A DNA stretch of 64,000 bases. Source: Petrosia ficiformis (lineage: Eukaryota > Porifera > Demospongiae > Haplosclerida > Petrosiidae). The translations under genes were made by a program, and so were the position numbers. Positions 23,797-35,437 of this stretch are shown one piece after another. The DNA lies in contig OX345636.1 in NCBI GenBank assembly GCA_947044365.1, positions 8,886,001-8,950,000 of the forward strand, read 5' to 3'. Within the stretch, counting starts at the first letter, position 1. Each line of letters begins with the position of its first letter. The notes under the pieces are model-generated. The model was given only the letters and a program-made list of their open reading frames with translations. It did no database searches and had not been told where the DNA came from.

Positions 23797-24345
23797 AACC
23801 CGAGAGCGTAGGCGGAGGGTTATAGTAGTTGGTTTGTGTGTGTGTCTGTCTGTCTGTGTGTTATCACGTAATCTTTGCAAATACCTGATGATACTAATTT
23901 GTTGACACATGGTTGACAACGCTATATATCCATAATGGCGACATTTAAAGGATTTGTTCTGAACTCATCTTGTTACAGAGAAATAGCCGTGTAAACTCTC
24001 GTTGATCTGTCGCCATCTTGAAATTTCTTCGTTTTTGCTGATGTCAGCAGAAAACACTGAACCACTAACTTTTGTCTCTTTGATGCTTTGTTTCTTGAGT
24101 TTTGTCTATTGTCCTAACGAGTGTTTATACAGCTATTTGTGAAGTTTTGTCCAGAAATTTGCTAGTTCTCAAGAGATCTGATGGCCATGCTATCCCCATA
24201 ATTTGCATATTCATGTTACTCAGTAAACATGAATTATAAATTATAGTGTTGGTGTGCTCCTGGCTGTTGCAATGTTACTTAGGCAAAGTTGTTCTAAAGC
24301 CATGCTGTTTAGCAGTAGCTAGCGAGGGTTCTGCACTTTAGTGCA
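23797..24345. repeat. Dispersed repeat, same family as 1,283-2,150
   Basis: It begins TAACCCGAGAGCGTAGGCGG then GGTTTGTGTGTGTGTCTG, the layout seen at 1,283, and ends near TAGCGAGGGTTCTGCA. It is probably a non-autonomous element. No coding frame. Confidence 0.5.
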
Positions 24346-25677
24346 TTCATTTATTATAGTACACATCATATATGTAATATTATCATACCTTGAATATAAT
24401 CACATGTTTCCTAATGGAACTTGTAATTTTATTGATCCTTCAACTAATATATCCCATAATTGTAATGAGTGGTAGTATTATCTGTATAATAATTATAATG
24501 ATATCACACTTATTAATATGTCTGGATAAACATGAATATCAGGAGTATCACATGATCAATACTCAATGTCGAGCACCTAGCTTATCACACTATAGTATAT
24601 AAACCTAATAGTAACTGATAGTATAAGATGACTGGTATAATATTTCACACCTCTGAATACCATAGTAAATTAGTAATCTCAGTTTACACTTGTCAGTGTT
24701 TCATTTACTATTAATTATTAACCTTTAGAGGGCTGCACTTGCTGGTGCTTCTACAGCAGATATCTTCACTTTCTGTACCCAAACTTGGCTCTTTTTCCGA
24801 CATGGAGTACTAGTTCTAGCAACTTGATTACCAGGACTCAAAAGTCCCCAAGCATTTCGTAGGACTAATTTAAATGCAGTGTTCTCCCTCTTTAGACTTC
24901 AACTAGGGCATACAAAACAAAAACTGCTGCATGTTAGCACCAGTTACACCATGTCACCAGGTTTTACAAGAGAAATGACTTAGCTACTCACCAAATTGCA
25001 TGGATGGGTTTATTGTGTGTGTGGGGGGGGAGGGGAGAGGAGCGAGGCTTGGAGTTGGTAGTCAAAGGGGCATACCCCACCTTCGAAATTTATGAATGGG
25101 TTACAGGAGCAAAGGGCAACTGAAAAACCATCAACATTATTAGCCATTTTCATGGTCTTATCCCTAACACCAATTACAAACATCTGAAGTGCTTCGTAAT
25201 GCTAGGAACACACTCCAAACTGCATAGAGGTCAAATGCCACATATATGGCCATCAGCCATATGTAAGAACACAAAGTAGACTAACTAATAACACTTTATA
25301 TTACAAAAATACAAACTATGAATACTAAACTAATGAGTATACTGTATAATGTAATGGGTAATTTTAAACACTTCAGTTGGTTACAAGAGTTTCAACGTAA
25401 TTTTATTATCCTCAATGTTGAATTGTTATTCCTGCTAGGTAATATCTACATGTACTGGTATCGATCTATATTGACTAGTACATATACATGTCATGATACA
25501 GCATAGTAATGTTAATATATATAGTATACATGTAGTATTATAGGTACAACCTGTGGTGTATTATTATCATTCTATCTGTGAAAACAACAGATGTTACTTA
25601 CTCATTTCAGTGTAATTAGTATATACATGAATTTGTACTTATAATATCAAATAACATTTGTTGTATTCCACAGAAGA
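24346..25677. other. Non-coding sequence, no gene seen
   Basis: A G-rich run at 25,020-25,055 (GTGTGTGGGGGGGGAGGGGA) stands out locally. Open frames are short and of biased composition. Confidence 0.5.
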
Positions 25678-25739
25678 TAGCAGAATATGGAACGCCAAAC
25701 AGGACAAAAATACCAGTCCCGATTTACAAGTCTAAATAA

Positions 25740-25965
25740 CCAATTTTAGATTTTGAGTAACTGATTGACGATTTTGAGTAACCGTTTGTCTATTATCGAT
25801 TATCGATTATCGATTTTGAGTAACCGATTGTCGATTATTATCGATTATCGATTTTGAGTTTTCGAATCGATTATCGATTTTGAGTTTTCGGAGTTTTCGG
25901 AGTTTTCGATTATCGATTTTCGATTTTCCATTTTGAGTTTTCGATTATCGATTTTGATTTAAAAA
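25740..25965. repeat. Left subterminal CGAT/GAGTAACCG array
   Basis: Short repeats alternate ATTATCGATTATCGATT with TTTTGAGTAACCGA. The mirrored motif set lies inside the right end at about 30,835-31,060. Paired arrays inside both ends suggest transposase-binding sites. Confidence 0.8.
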
Positions 25966-26016
25966 CCGTGAACAGATTATAGAAACCACGTGCGTAAAAA
26001 ACCGTTAACAATTTAA

Positions 26017-27168
26017 ATGGCGGTAACCCAAGAGGATTTGGAGAAGGCTAAAGAAGCGATCCACTTCTTATCATCTCTTTCAGAACAGTCTGTGGCTTGT
26101 CCAAACCAAAGTAGAGAGCCATCAGTCTCAGAAAGCCAACCGTCTACAAGCAGTGGTAGAGGTAAGTAATCATTCCAGCATAAATTATTATTGTATGATA
26201 AAGAGCCAACAATATGAATATTCTAGTACAACTGTGAGCTATCTCCAAGTATATTATACTTGTTATAAAGGGATATGAAACGTTATGACAGTGTACCACA
26301 ATATAATTGTGATTATCATTCAATTTAGGATTCATAAGTACAAGATGTCAGGCTGTATTGGATAATTTAGCTAAAGTTCGATCTAATTTTGGCCAGAACA
26401 ACCAAACAAGAAGTAAACGTTATTCAGAAGTTGGCAAACTCTTTAAGTCATCCAAGAAATTAAAGATGACTACAAGAAAAATCACTCCTTGGACCCATCG
26501 ATTTGTTTGCTTGTCAGACTGCAGTCAGCACTATATACCAACAACAGCTAGTCAGAAAGACACTTTGATGTCTGCTGGTCTTGGGGAGAAAAAGATAGTT
26601 TTTGAAGATGTTGATTGTTCTGCTGAAATTTTCAAAGATACTTTGCTACAAAATTATCCTAAACTGAAAGAAGGAGGCGGATATCATCTCTGTAAATGCA
26701 AATCAAATTCAAGAGAACTTGAGTCACTCTCATCAGCTGTTTTAGTTTCACCAAGGGCACTACAACAATGTGGTGGAAACTCACGAACATATATAAGGCC
26801 ATTGCAAAGAGATCTAGATTTATCTCGTGAAAATGAATCTACTGAGAAGATAGTAAGTGTTGTAGAGAAATTGTGTATTAAAGACTGTACATGTATGTTT
26901 TAGATTACAGAAGTGTGTCTTTCTTGTGGAAAAGATATCCCAATAGATGACTTAGAACTTCATGTTGTAGTTTGCAGAGTTGAAGATAGAAAGTCACCAA
27001 GGTATTAATGTAAAATCAGAGTTTTTAAAAAGATATAATAATTATATAACAACAATCCTTATTGTGAATGTTACTCTCTTTATAATAATTATCATTGCCT
27101 ATGTAAGTACTTTATTACAATTCAAAACAAGTAAGAGAACTACAACATAAAGGCATCATAATCTGAAC

Positions 27169-27207
<39 letters not shown>

Positions 27208-29271
27208 TCATTAGACAGGGCAAGGGCCCTGCACCAGTACAACAATAAGCAATATATAATTATATAGGGCAACAGGCCAACTATAAATTAACACATGGTC
27301 GTTACATAAAACTTGATTCATTACACCTACACTCTATTTTTAATCAAGTTCTGAATTGATTGACATCTCTGATGATGATGATTTACCAAAATATCCTGCT
27401 TTTAGTGTTGATATTGATGATGCTCGATCACCATTTCACTCAAAAAATCAAGAGTAAGTTCATACAAATTATTGTGTCTATCGACTGTTGAGCAGTGAAT
27501 CTTTATTAATCAACAGAAATTTTACACCGTCAAATGGTTACGGTAGCTCTTCTGACTTAATGATCCCGACTCTTTCGAATGATGTTCAGTAGTAAGTAAT
27601 CTATTAAATCACTCCTGTATATAGGCATCAGTGTTTTATTAAAGTCTTGTAGGCATCCTAAATTATAATTTAAGATTTTTAATCCTATACCAATAAATAC
27701 AGCTCTCCGACTCCTCCACCCTATTCACCTGTTGCGCAGTGAGTTTGATATTTACGTGTTTGCTGTTTGTCATACAAATTATTACAGATATCCTGCAGTA
27801 AACATATCACTCAGTGCCATAATTAAAATGATTCAAAAGAAGTTTAATATTGACATGTCTCCAGAATGCGAAAGTAAGTTGATTTTAGAAATCAGAAGGA
27901 CTGATGTCATAGAAGATGCATTAATGCATGCATCAAAAAAGAAGTTTTGTCCTACTAAGACCCTCAAAGTATGTACACAGGTCACCATTACCTATATATT
28001 TACTTATGCTTTGCTTATAATTGGCAGATAATTTTTGTTAGTGAATCAGGAGAAGATACTGGTGGTCTCCGTCGCGAGTTTTTCCGTCTTTTATGTCATG
28101 GTATAACTGAAAATTACTTTATTGGAACAGATTATATTAAAACCTTCCAGCAGAATGTACCAGCATTACAGGTATTAATTTAAATGCAAAATTATTTTAA
28201 GTACACTGCTTCATTATAATAGAGAAACATTTTCAAGTATCTTGGTATATGGACAGCGATGTCCATTACTCAGGATGGTCCTGGGCTCCCTGTACTTATG
28301 CCTGCATTATATGAATACATGATTTCAAGAGATTTGACTTCAGATAGCACTATTAAAAATGATGAAATTCCTGATCTTTATGTCAAGGGATTGATTGAAT
28401 TAGTAAGCTGTATATAGAGTCAGTAAACTATTATCTGAATAATTGCACTTTGCCATTTATATAGATCATATCTGCATCTGATAATAAACAGCTTCAAGCA
28501 ATTTTTTCTGATGAGTTATATAGTAGTTTACTAATTGAAACAGGTTACTGTAAGTCCCTTTTACATATCACTACAGCTGATGCTGAACATGTAGTTGATA
28601 TTTTAAAGAGGTATCACTGCCTTATCAAAGTGAAGGCCCAGATAGACCAATTCATTGATGGTCTTCATTGCCTTGAAATTGATGCAATTATACAGCAATA
28701 TCCAGATAAATTGAAACCTTTATTTGTAGATGATATCTCTAAACGAACTATTACACTAGGTTTGTAAACATGAATTTTGTTAACAACATGCACATCATAC
28801 ATTCTCCATTAATTTTTTCCTAGACTATATTAAATCTTTAGTAGTAGCTCATTTTTCACCAAAAGAGAATCAAGAAAAACGGAAAAAAGAGGAGGCTATG
28901 TACATGTACTTTGTAAACTTCTTGGATGAATGTGAAGGTTATTTTCAGCAACAAATACAATAATCACAAACTTACTATAATATCTTTATACAGAAGGAAC
29001 TACAGATGTTAGTATGGGGGAGATATTGTCGTTTTTCACTGGTTCTGACCGTGAGCCACCATTGGGCTTCCCATATATCCCAACTTTATTATTTGATGAA
29101 AAAAATACATTGGCAACTTCCTCAACATGCTCTCTTACTTTAACCTTACCTGTTCATAAAGATTACAACACTTTTAAAGAAGGCATATTATCTGTTGGTG
29201 GGACCACTTACACATGCCTCCACATGTACAATTTGAAACTCAAAATTTTGTATATAAAACATGAAGTATAA
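26017..29271 (+). CDS. UBZ-HECT ubiquitin ligase-like protein, 12 exons, transposon cargo
   Basis: Exons are 26,017-26,161, 26,329-26,852, 26,904-27,001, 27,349-27,453, 27,517-27,591, 27,703-27,738, 27,788-27,968, 28,028-28,171, 28,223-28,402, 28,465-28,759, 28,824-28,937 and 28,994-29,271. All introns are GT..AG and all phases agree, giving about 724 residues without a stop. Residues 180-199 form C-x2-C-x11-H-x3-C (CLSCGKDIPIDDLELHVVVC), the spacing of ubiquitin-binding UBZ fingers. From about residue 330 the protein reads as a HECT domain: SGEDTGGLRREFFRLL, then GIWTAMSITQDGPGLPVL, and near the C-terminus LATSSTCSLTLTLP with the catalytic Cys at about 678. The layout resembles G2E3-like HECT proteins. 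A ligase acting on ubiquitin is expected; its substrate is unknown. The start is the first Met of a frame opening just inside the left array. Confidence 0.85.
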
Positions 29272-29323
29272 TTTTTTATTATGATTTGTAATAGTCTGAA
29301 TAATAACTGAACCAATACAGTTT

Positions 29324-30781
29324 TCATGGAGTGTTATGGTCTTCAGAAAGACAAGACAAAACATAATGCTTAACATTAATATACTGTTGTATCCAGATGT
29401 GATGATTAGATTGAAGACCCACTAGGTCACTGCTCCCGAGTGTCATCTGAACAATTATGCTGTCAAGATTGGCTAATTGTGTCTGATCAAGTAAAGCTGG
29501 TAGTTCCGGTACGTGAACAGTTTCATCAATATCTCCTGCAATTAGTTCATTCCAATCATTACCATAATCATCGTAATTGACCTAATAAAAAGGGTGTAAT
29601 TTCATTTCAGTTGCATTAGCTGAACTAACCTCTTCATTTGGTGGTTGAATTTCTGATATCCACAACTGTAGTGGTGTTTTATTATGCTCAGTTCGCAAGC
29701 GATGATTACACCATCCATGTCTAAATTGGTCCAAATGAGTCTGGATCTTGGAAAGAAAAACCATATGTAATACATAAAGGTCAACATTGGAATTTGGATT
29801 CAACAGCCCTTCCTCTTCCATTGCATAAAATAAGTAATAGTAACAACTAACGCATCCAGCAAATAAGTCACGCCATAACCGTTCGATTCTTTGGTTATGG
29901 ACACTTCTGCCAGTTATCATGCTTCCACGGCCACTTCCCCTGTGACTGATCATAAAATGTGCTATCAACACATTCTCTCCTCCATGATCACTTCTTACTC
30001 TCGAAGGAATGTTGTAGTTTTCAACACCTTCAAGGAAAGCATCAAAAGCTGTCTCTGCTTTGTTATTTGTAGCAACTTTAAGATACACGACTAATCGGCT
30101 ATATCCATCTATCCCTCCATGAATTACAAATTTCCATCTTATCAATTTGTGATAGCCATCAACATGCCATAAATGATTTGGTCCAGCAACATTATAAACT
30201 CTTCTATGTAGAGCTCTTGTCGATCGGGATTTAGTTCCTTCTGGATCAGCAAAATAAAGTGCTTCTCTGACTCTGCGCCTCTGTACATGAATATTCTGAC
30301 TTCTGAGAAGACCATCTATGCTCTTTTCTCCTAAATTTGGATTTTCATGAGTCCATCTAGTAATCTTTTGGACTAACTCATCATCAGAAATCTGTGAATA
30401 AAAGTCGCTTTTAGTCAATCCAGCCTCCCTTAAACGACGCTGGATTGTTTTTTCTGAACAACAATAAATATCAGCTATGGCAACAGTTGTAAATCCATGC
30501 TGGATGAAAAATGCCACTTGACGGGAAGTGATTATTAACTTTGGTCGTCCAACTTGCCCTCTTACTACAGTTTCAAACATGCCTAATAGTGCATCCCTGA
30601 TCTCTTGTATCATGCCTACAACTTCACGGCCTACAGTAGCCTCCATAAATAAAGCACATTGCAGTAAGTCATCAGCAATTTCTACCAGATTCTGAACATC
30701 AGCATTTTCTCTGGCTATTTCAAGTTTTATGAACAATATTCCATCTGAAATGGTATCCATTTTGATTCCTGTCACGTGCAC
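29324..30781 (-). CDS. DDE/integrase-type transposase, two exons
   Basis: Exons 29,630-30,781 and 29,324-29,581 are joined over a 48-bp GT..AG intron in phase 0, giving about 469 residues. A helix-turn-helix lies at about 83-120 (ADIYCCSEKTIQRRLREAGL). The catalytic core contains D208 (LWHVDGYHKL), D265 (RSDHGGEN) and E300 (HNQRIERLWRD), a DD34E arrangement close to the DD35E of retroviral and IS3-type integrases. The gene converges on the HECT gene, with only 52 bp between stop codons. It probably catalyses movement of the 5.44-kb element. The C-terminal exon (YDDYGNDWNEL..) has no recognised domain. No break is visible. Confidence 0.85.
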
Positions 30782-30796
30782 ATCACGTGCATGTAC

Positions 30797-31080
30797 TAAA
30801 AAAAAAAAAAAAAAAAAAAAGAACTGAAAATTTAAAATCGGTTACTCAAAATCGATAATCGATAATCGACAATCGGTTACTCAAAATCGATGATCGATAA
30901 TCGATAATCGACAATCGGTTACTCAAAATCTAAAATCAATAATCGACAAACGGTTACTCAAAATCGACAACGGTTACTCAAAATCTAAAATCAATAATCG
31001 ATAATCGACAGTCGGTTACTCAAAATCGACAATCGGTTACTCAAAATCTAAAATTGGTTATTTAGACTTGAAAATTGGTT
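30797..31080. repeat. Poly-A run and right subterminal CGAT array
   Basis: An A run (about 24) at 30,797-30,820 is followed by repeated CGGTTACTCAAAATCGATAA motifs, the inverse of the left array. The outermost part duplicates TTGGTTATTTAGACTTG. Confidence 0.8.
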
Positions 31081-31429
31081 ATTTAGACTTGTAAATCGGG
31101 ACTGGTATTTTTGTCCTGTTTGGCGTTCCATAGCAGAATAGTCCAGTTGCATGTAAGAACTATGGAATGCAATAATGAATAATTGCACATGATGTCACAA
31201 TGTGGTTACCAGTAGAAATGTATTGCTTCCTATTAGCTAAAGTGTTCAAATTTAAAATTGTTGCTACGTAGATACTATATGGTATACTCTACATTGTACA
31301 TGTACATGTATATTAGTGAAAAATGGGCTAAACTAGAATCTTCAGTGAACATGCCACTCTTTGTTATGAGACAAAATGACAAGTGGTCCAAGAGATACAG
31401 CAAGTTTTGTCAACGATAACTGGTCACAA

Positions 31430-31605
31430 GTTTTACATACATGTATGTGGAAATACTAGAACAAACAATCCTAATGTGTAATTCTATCGATTTTCCAAGG
31501 AATCTAAAAGGAGAGCCCTAAAAGTGTTTGAGACATCTGAGGAAGACATTAGTCATGTTTGCTCTCAACATTTTCCTGAAGGAGATGTCAACAAGATCAT
31601 TGTGT
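31430..31605 (+). pseudogene. THAP-domain remnant
   Basis: The frame reads CGNTRTNNPNV, a stop, then FYRFSKESKRRAL ... HVCSQHFPEGD. FYRF and CSQHF are signatures of the zinc-binding THAP DNA-binding domain found in P-element and some Harbinger-type transposases. The in-frame TAA at about 31,471 and the lack of following exons mark it as a relic. Confidence 0.6.
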
Positions 31606-32055
31606 GTAAGCATTTTGCATCTTAATGCCTCAACAGAGTAACAACTAGCATAGGGGAGAGACTCTGTGTTTCTCGTAAGGTTGGCAGAGGTTTGCTCCTG
31701 GGATATCATCAGGAGAGAGGGTTACTATATTGCTGTTCATCAGATAGTATCAGTGCTTACATGCAAATGGCTATTATTATGGGATTTATCCATTATTTAT
31801 TATGTTATGTACCTTAGTTACATTAACAATCTACATTATTGCTAGAATGTATATACTTGTAAGCATTACCTACCAAAAAAAGAAATCATTATATAGTCTT
31901 ACGAGGATATTATTAAATATTGTATTGAAACTGATGTAACCAGATAAGGGTTAAAATAACCTTTTAATTTTTACAATGTAGCAACTTTATAAAATGAATT
32001 CTCCACAATATTTCATTCCAGGTTGTGTTTGATAATATTAAAGTGTAATAAATTT

Positions 32056-32188
32056 TGATCAGATGCTTACCTTTAATTACTTGTCATTCTGTCATTTTGT
32101 ATATAAGAATATTAATAATAGATTCATTGACTTCCTGTATAAAATGACAGAATGGGAAATTATTGAAGGTAAGCATTTGATCGAAAGT
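32056..32188. repeat. Inverted-repeat element, about 130 bp
   Basis: GATCAGATGCTTACCTTTAA ... TGTCATTTTGTATA is mirrored by TATAAAATGACAGAATGG ... GGTAAGCATTTGATC. The motif AATGACAGAAT near ATGCTTAC recurs at about 8,560 and, more diverged, 10,960 and 55,660. Probably a MITE. Confidence 0.6.
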
Positions 32189-32595
32189 ATTTTGTGGGAA
32201 AATGTCCCATTTTGAATATTGGATTACAAACATTAACAATAATAATAAATATTTATATAATTTATTATATTAATAATTGTGTATGTCTCTCCTCTAATAA
32301 TAAACACATGAAGTATAATATGTTAATTTATGACCTACACATGTAACTAAATAGACTGTTTTAATATGACTACATTATAATCATAATTAAACTAATCTTA
32401 AGTCCCAAACACTATAATATACACTAAACCTTGAAATCATGCTGTTTCATTTATAATGATTATAAAATATGTCAGGTTGTCATTGCATATTGTATCTGTG
32501 AGAAAACCTCTCAAATATTGAAGCTGTTTTCTTGTGTCTTTGGCCACATCTTACTTCATGAATTCATTTTACATGTATCCTGTAAAGACTTGATC

Positions 32596-33034
32596 CACAT
32601 ATGTGACCATCTATGCGAAAACCAGGCATTGGTGACAAAATTTCAAAATTGATTTTTTGTCTTGCTTGAACAGAGCATTAAATTAGCTGTAGAATGATAT
32701 ATTATACATCCCAATCATGTAAAATATAAAGCTACAGTGACCAAGTTAACCATGGCAGTCACAAATACTTTATTTGGAGAAAAACGCAATTAAATTAATT
32801 TTTTAACCATTAAAATTAATGATTAGCAATTTATTTAGCAGTGGCTAGCAAAGCACAGAAAGGTCTCTAAGACTTGCTAAAGGTATCAGAAGACTGGTAA
32901 AACATTGGTGAAGCTTTTTATGTAATAAAATAGTGATCGCCCAAATAATTCAGAACTGTCTACTTTCGATCATATCTCCAAATTATATTTTGTCACTAAT
33001 GCCTGGTTTTCGCGTAGATGGTCACATATATGTG
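32596..33034. mobile_element. MITE with roughly 50-bp inverted ends
   Basis: The left arm CACATATGTGACCATCTATG continues through GCGAAAACCAGGCATTGGTG, and the right arm is the inverse with few mismatches. The 439-bp body has no coding frame. The target duplication is unclear. Confidence 0.75.
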
Positions 33035-33810
33035 TAATAATAATAGTATATAACATTATTGTATTAATATTCTTCTAAATCAAGATCAATTTTCTCTTCT
33101 CTAGATGAGATCAAAACGTTTACATCACAAAGTAAAAGATGATAATATTAACCTGATATTTGGTTTTATCTTTTGAACAAGACTTCATATTAACTGAACT
33201 GTCTCTATTGTGTACTCTTCAATCACATGCATCTATTCACACAAACATTATATAAGCATTGTTATGTAATAACACATGATAATAATTTAGTGATGGTTGT
33301 ATTGTACATGTACAGCCCAAAACCTCACAGAAAAGTGAGTTGTTCTTTGGGAATGCAGTAATTATAATTACAGGCTTGAGCGTGGTAACACTAAATTAGT
33401 ATGTGCAACTTGTCATATAGTAATCTCACTTGACTGGTGTTTTGATATAGCTATAAACTACAATCACTATACATATATCTGTCTTATGACTAGTGGAAAG
33501 TCAAATAATCCAGGTAGACACTAAACTATTAACATCAATATTTGCTACTGCAAAAGAACAGCAAAAACATTGTAATGCATTACCAGACAAAAAGGAACTA
33601 AATCTATATGATCTGCAAATGTTTTAATTCCTTGTAATCCAGGTTTCTAGCTATCTACAACTATGACAGAAGTTAACAAACACTCATCATCATCACATGT
33701 ACATAATGATATTAATAGATTTCGCTGTTTACATTATTGACATGTAATAATTAACCACTGCAACTATAGCTACAGTGGAACAACTTTATTATATCAATAT
33801 TACCAGTCCA
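33035..33810. other. Intergenic, no gene seen
   Basis: No protein-like frame or clear repeat boundary was found in this stretch. Confidence 0.45.
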
Positions 33811-34041
33811 GGATCATGTGAAATACATGAACCAGCGCTACGTTGAACCCAGGAAATAGGGACGAGCGCGTAGCGCGAGCCCTCCATAAAGGTGGCTAAA
33901 GCTATTAGTTACCGAGCGCAGCGAGGCAATAGGCTTATTATTGTTAGGTTATCATCAGAGCAAGGTTATAAAAGAAAGGGTAACTATTACCATTCCTTCT
34001 TGTAGCTCTAGCAGCGATGGTCCGTGTATTTCACATGATCC
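33811..34041. mobile_element. MITE with 17-bp TIR and 8-bp duplication
   Basis: GGATCATGTGAAATACA at the left and TGTATTTCACATGATCC at the right are perfect inverses. CCAGTCCA flanks both sides (33,803-33,810 and 34,042-34,049). The interior has GC-rich GAGCGCGTAGCGCGAG and CGAGCGCAGCGAGG. The duplication length fits hAT-like elements, but the terminal GG is unusual for that group. Confidence 0.8.
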
Positions 34042-35098
34042 CCAGTCCATTACCATACAAGTGAATGGACACTCCACATCAAACTAATCATATCATAGAT
34101 ATTACTTTTACTACCTGATACCTTGTGTTTCAATTGAAATATCCAGTTAATAGATTAGTTCATTCAGTTTTCTTCTACTGTTCATGTCAGTCATTCTATC
34201 ATGATATCTGATGACTTATAATGGACATTACTCCTGTCTTCCTTGTAATCGTTCAAACACTTTTTTTTGTATTCTCTTCCTTGTGTCGGCTCAAAATCTC
34301 TCGTTTGCTCCCAAATTAGTGTTTCTACTGGTATATACTACCTAACACTAGTCCTGAGTCAATCATACTGCATAACAGTGTCGTTCCCAGACTTCAAATG
34401 ACATGACACACCTAGTCTAGTTTGATGTTTCAGTCCTAATCCAAATCAGAATCAGAATTAGTCTCTCAGATCAGTTTGCATGTGGCCCGTGTTTGAACAA
34501 CTCTAGTAGCTGAGGACAAGTGTGGTGGGTGCGACTGAGAAGATACTATATGACCGAGATAAATAATTATGTAGATCTACTATTGATCCATGCAAGAGTA
34601 TATGGGGGAAATTATAACTGTCTTATTTAGTACAGCTGCAACGAAGTGAGATTTACTGTTCAGTTCATAATGTACATTGTAATGCATCATTTTAGAGTAT
34701 AATATATACAGGGTTTCATTTACAAAATTCATTAAAGGGGGGTGGGTGAAACGTGAATTTGAAAGATTTTGAATGACACCATACAAGGTTATCGTAGTGT
34801 GCTCAAGTTCCAGTGGGAGGGGGAGGATGCAAGAATGCTTGATATATATATAATTATGTATAGACCTTATGTGCAATTGGGGGTGAGGCCTCTTAATTAC
34901 ATAGTTACAAGCATGCGTTGCTATGGCTGCCATTTTGAGTGGAATAAACTGGACACGTGTCATGTACGTACCATGTATTTTGATGAATTTTGGTAATGAA
35001 CTCGAAGTACTATGATGATTTAGATGCAACAGCACAAAGAAGATATTGGCAAAAGTTAAAAAATTGCTGGATTAGCCTCTGATCTTTACTCTTCAAAG

Positions 35099-35287
35099 GA
35101 CTGTGGACTTGGAGAAGAGGAAGAGATGATTGCTTGTGATGACAAAAACTGTTCACTAGTATGGTTTCATTTGGACTGCTTAAAAATTGACAAAATCCCT
35201 GATGGAGATTGGTTTTGCCTGAGTGCATACATAAACACCAGTAATTTATATAAATTTACTTACCTGTTCAAGTATGATACTTATTTA
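35099..35287 (+). pseudogene. PHD-finger ORF remnant of the ISL2EU element
   Basis: The frame reads CGLGEEEEMIACDDKNCSLV then WFHLDCLKIDKIPDGDWFCL, the C-C-C-C-H-C pattern of a PHD finger that normally binds histone tails; the first Cys pair looks incomplete. It opposes the transposase. Upstream coding sequence expected for a second element protein is missing. Confidence 0.55.
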
Positions 35288-35437
35288 TTAACATAATTGC
35301 ATGTATAATTATCATCTCTAATTATAATCAATTCATCTTTTATTCAAAAGCAACAACAGATTCACAGCAATTGCACAAAGCACAACATACAGTAACAATT
35401 TTATCAGTTAAGCTATATTCATTATTGTCAGACATTA

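Larger units (their letters stand above)
25688..31130. mobile_element. 5.44-kb DNA transposon carrying a transposase and a HECT E3 ligase gene
   Basis: The inverted ends start TGGAACGCCAAACAGG and match for about 57 bp; the right end then repeats a roughly 23-bp segment. The direct flanking repeat TAGCAGAATA is present at 25,678-25,687 and 31,131-31,140. Because the terminal bases are themselves symmetric, the true target duplication may be 6, 8 or 10 bp. Each end has a long array of CGATTATCGAT and GAGTAACCG motifs. Two convergent genes without visible lesions fill the interior: a HECT protein (+) and a DDE transposase (-). The superfamily cannot be fixed by eye; the integrase-type transposase suggests something like the IS3EU group. 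Flank and ends agree on a single, probably recent insertion. Confidence 0.93.

Noticed and set aside
34580..35035. 151-codon minus-strand frame
   Set aside because: It overlaps the end of the ISL2EU element and its flank, and shows no domain.
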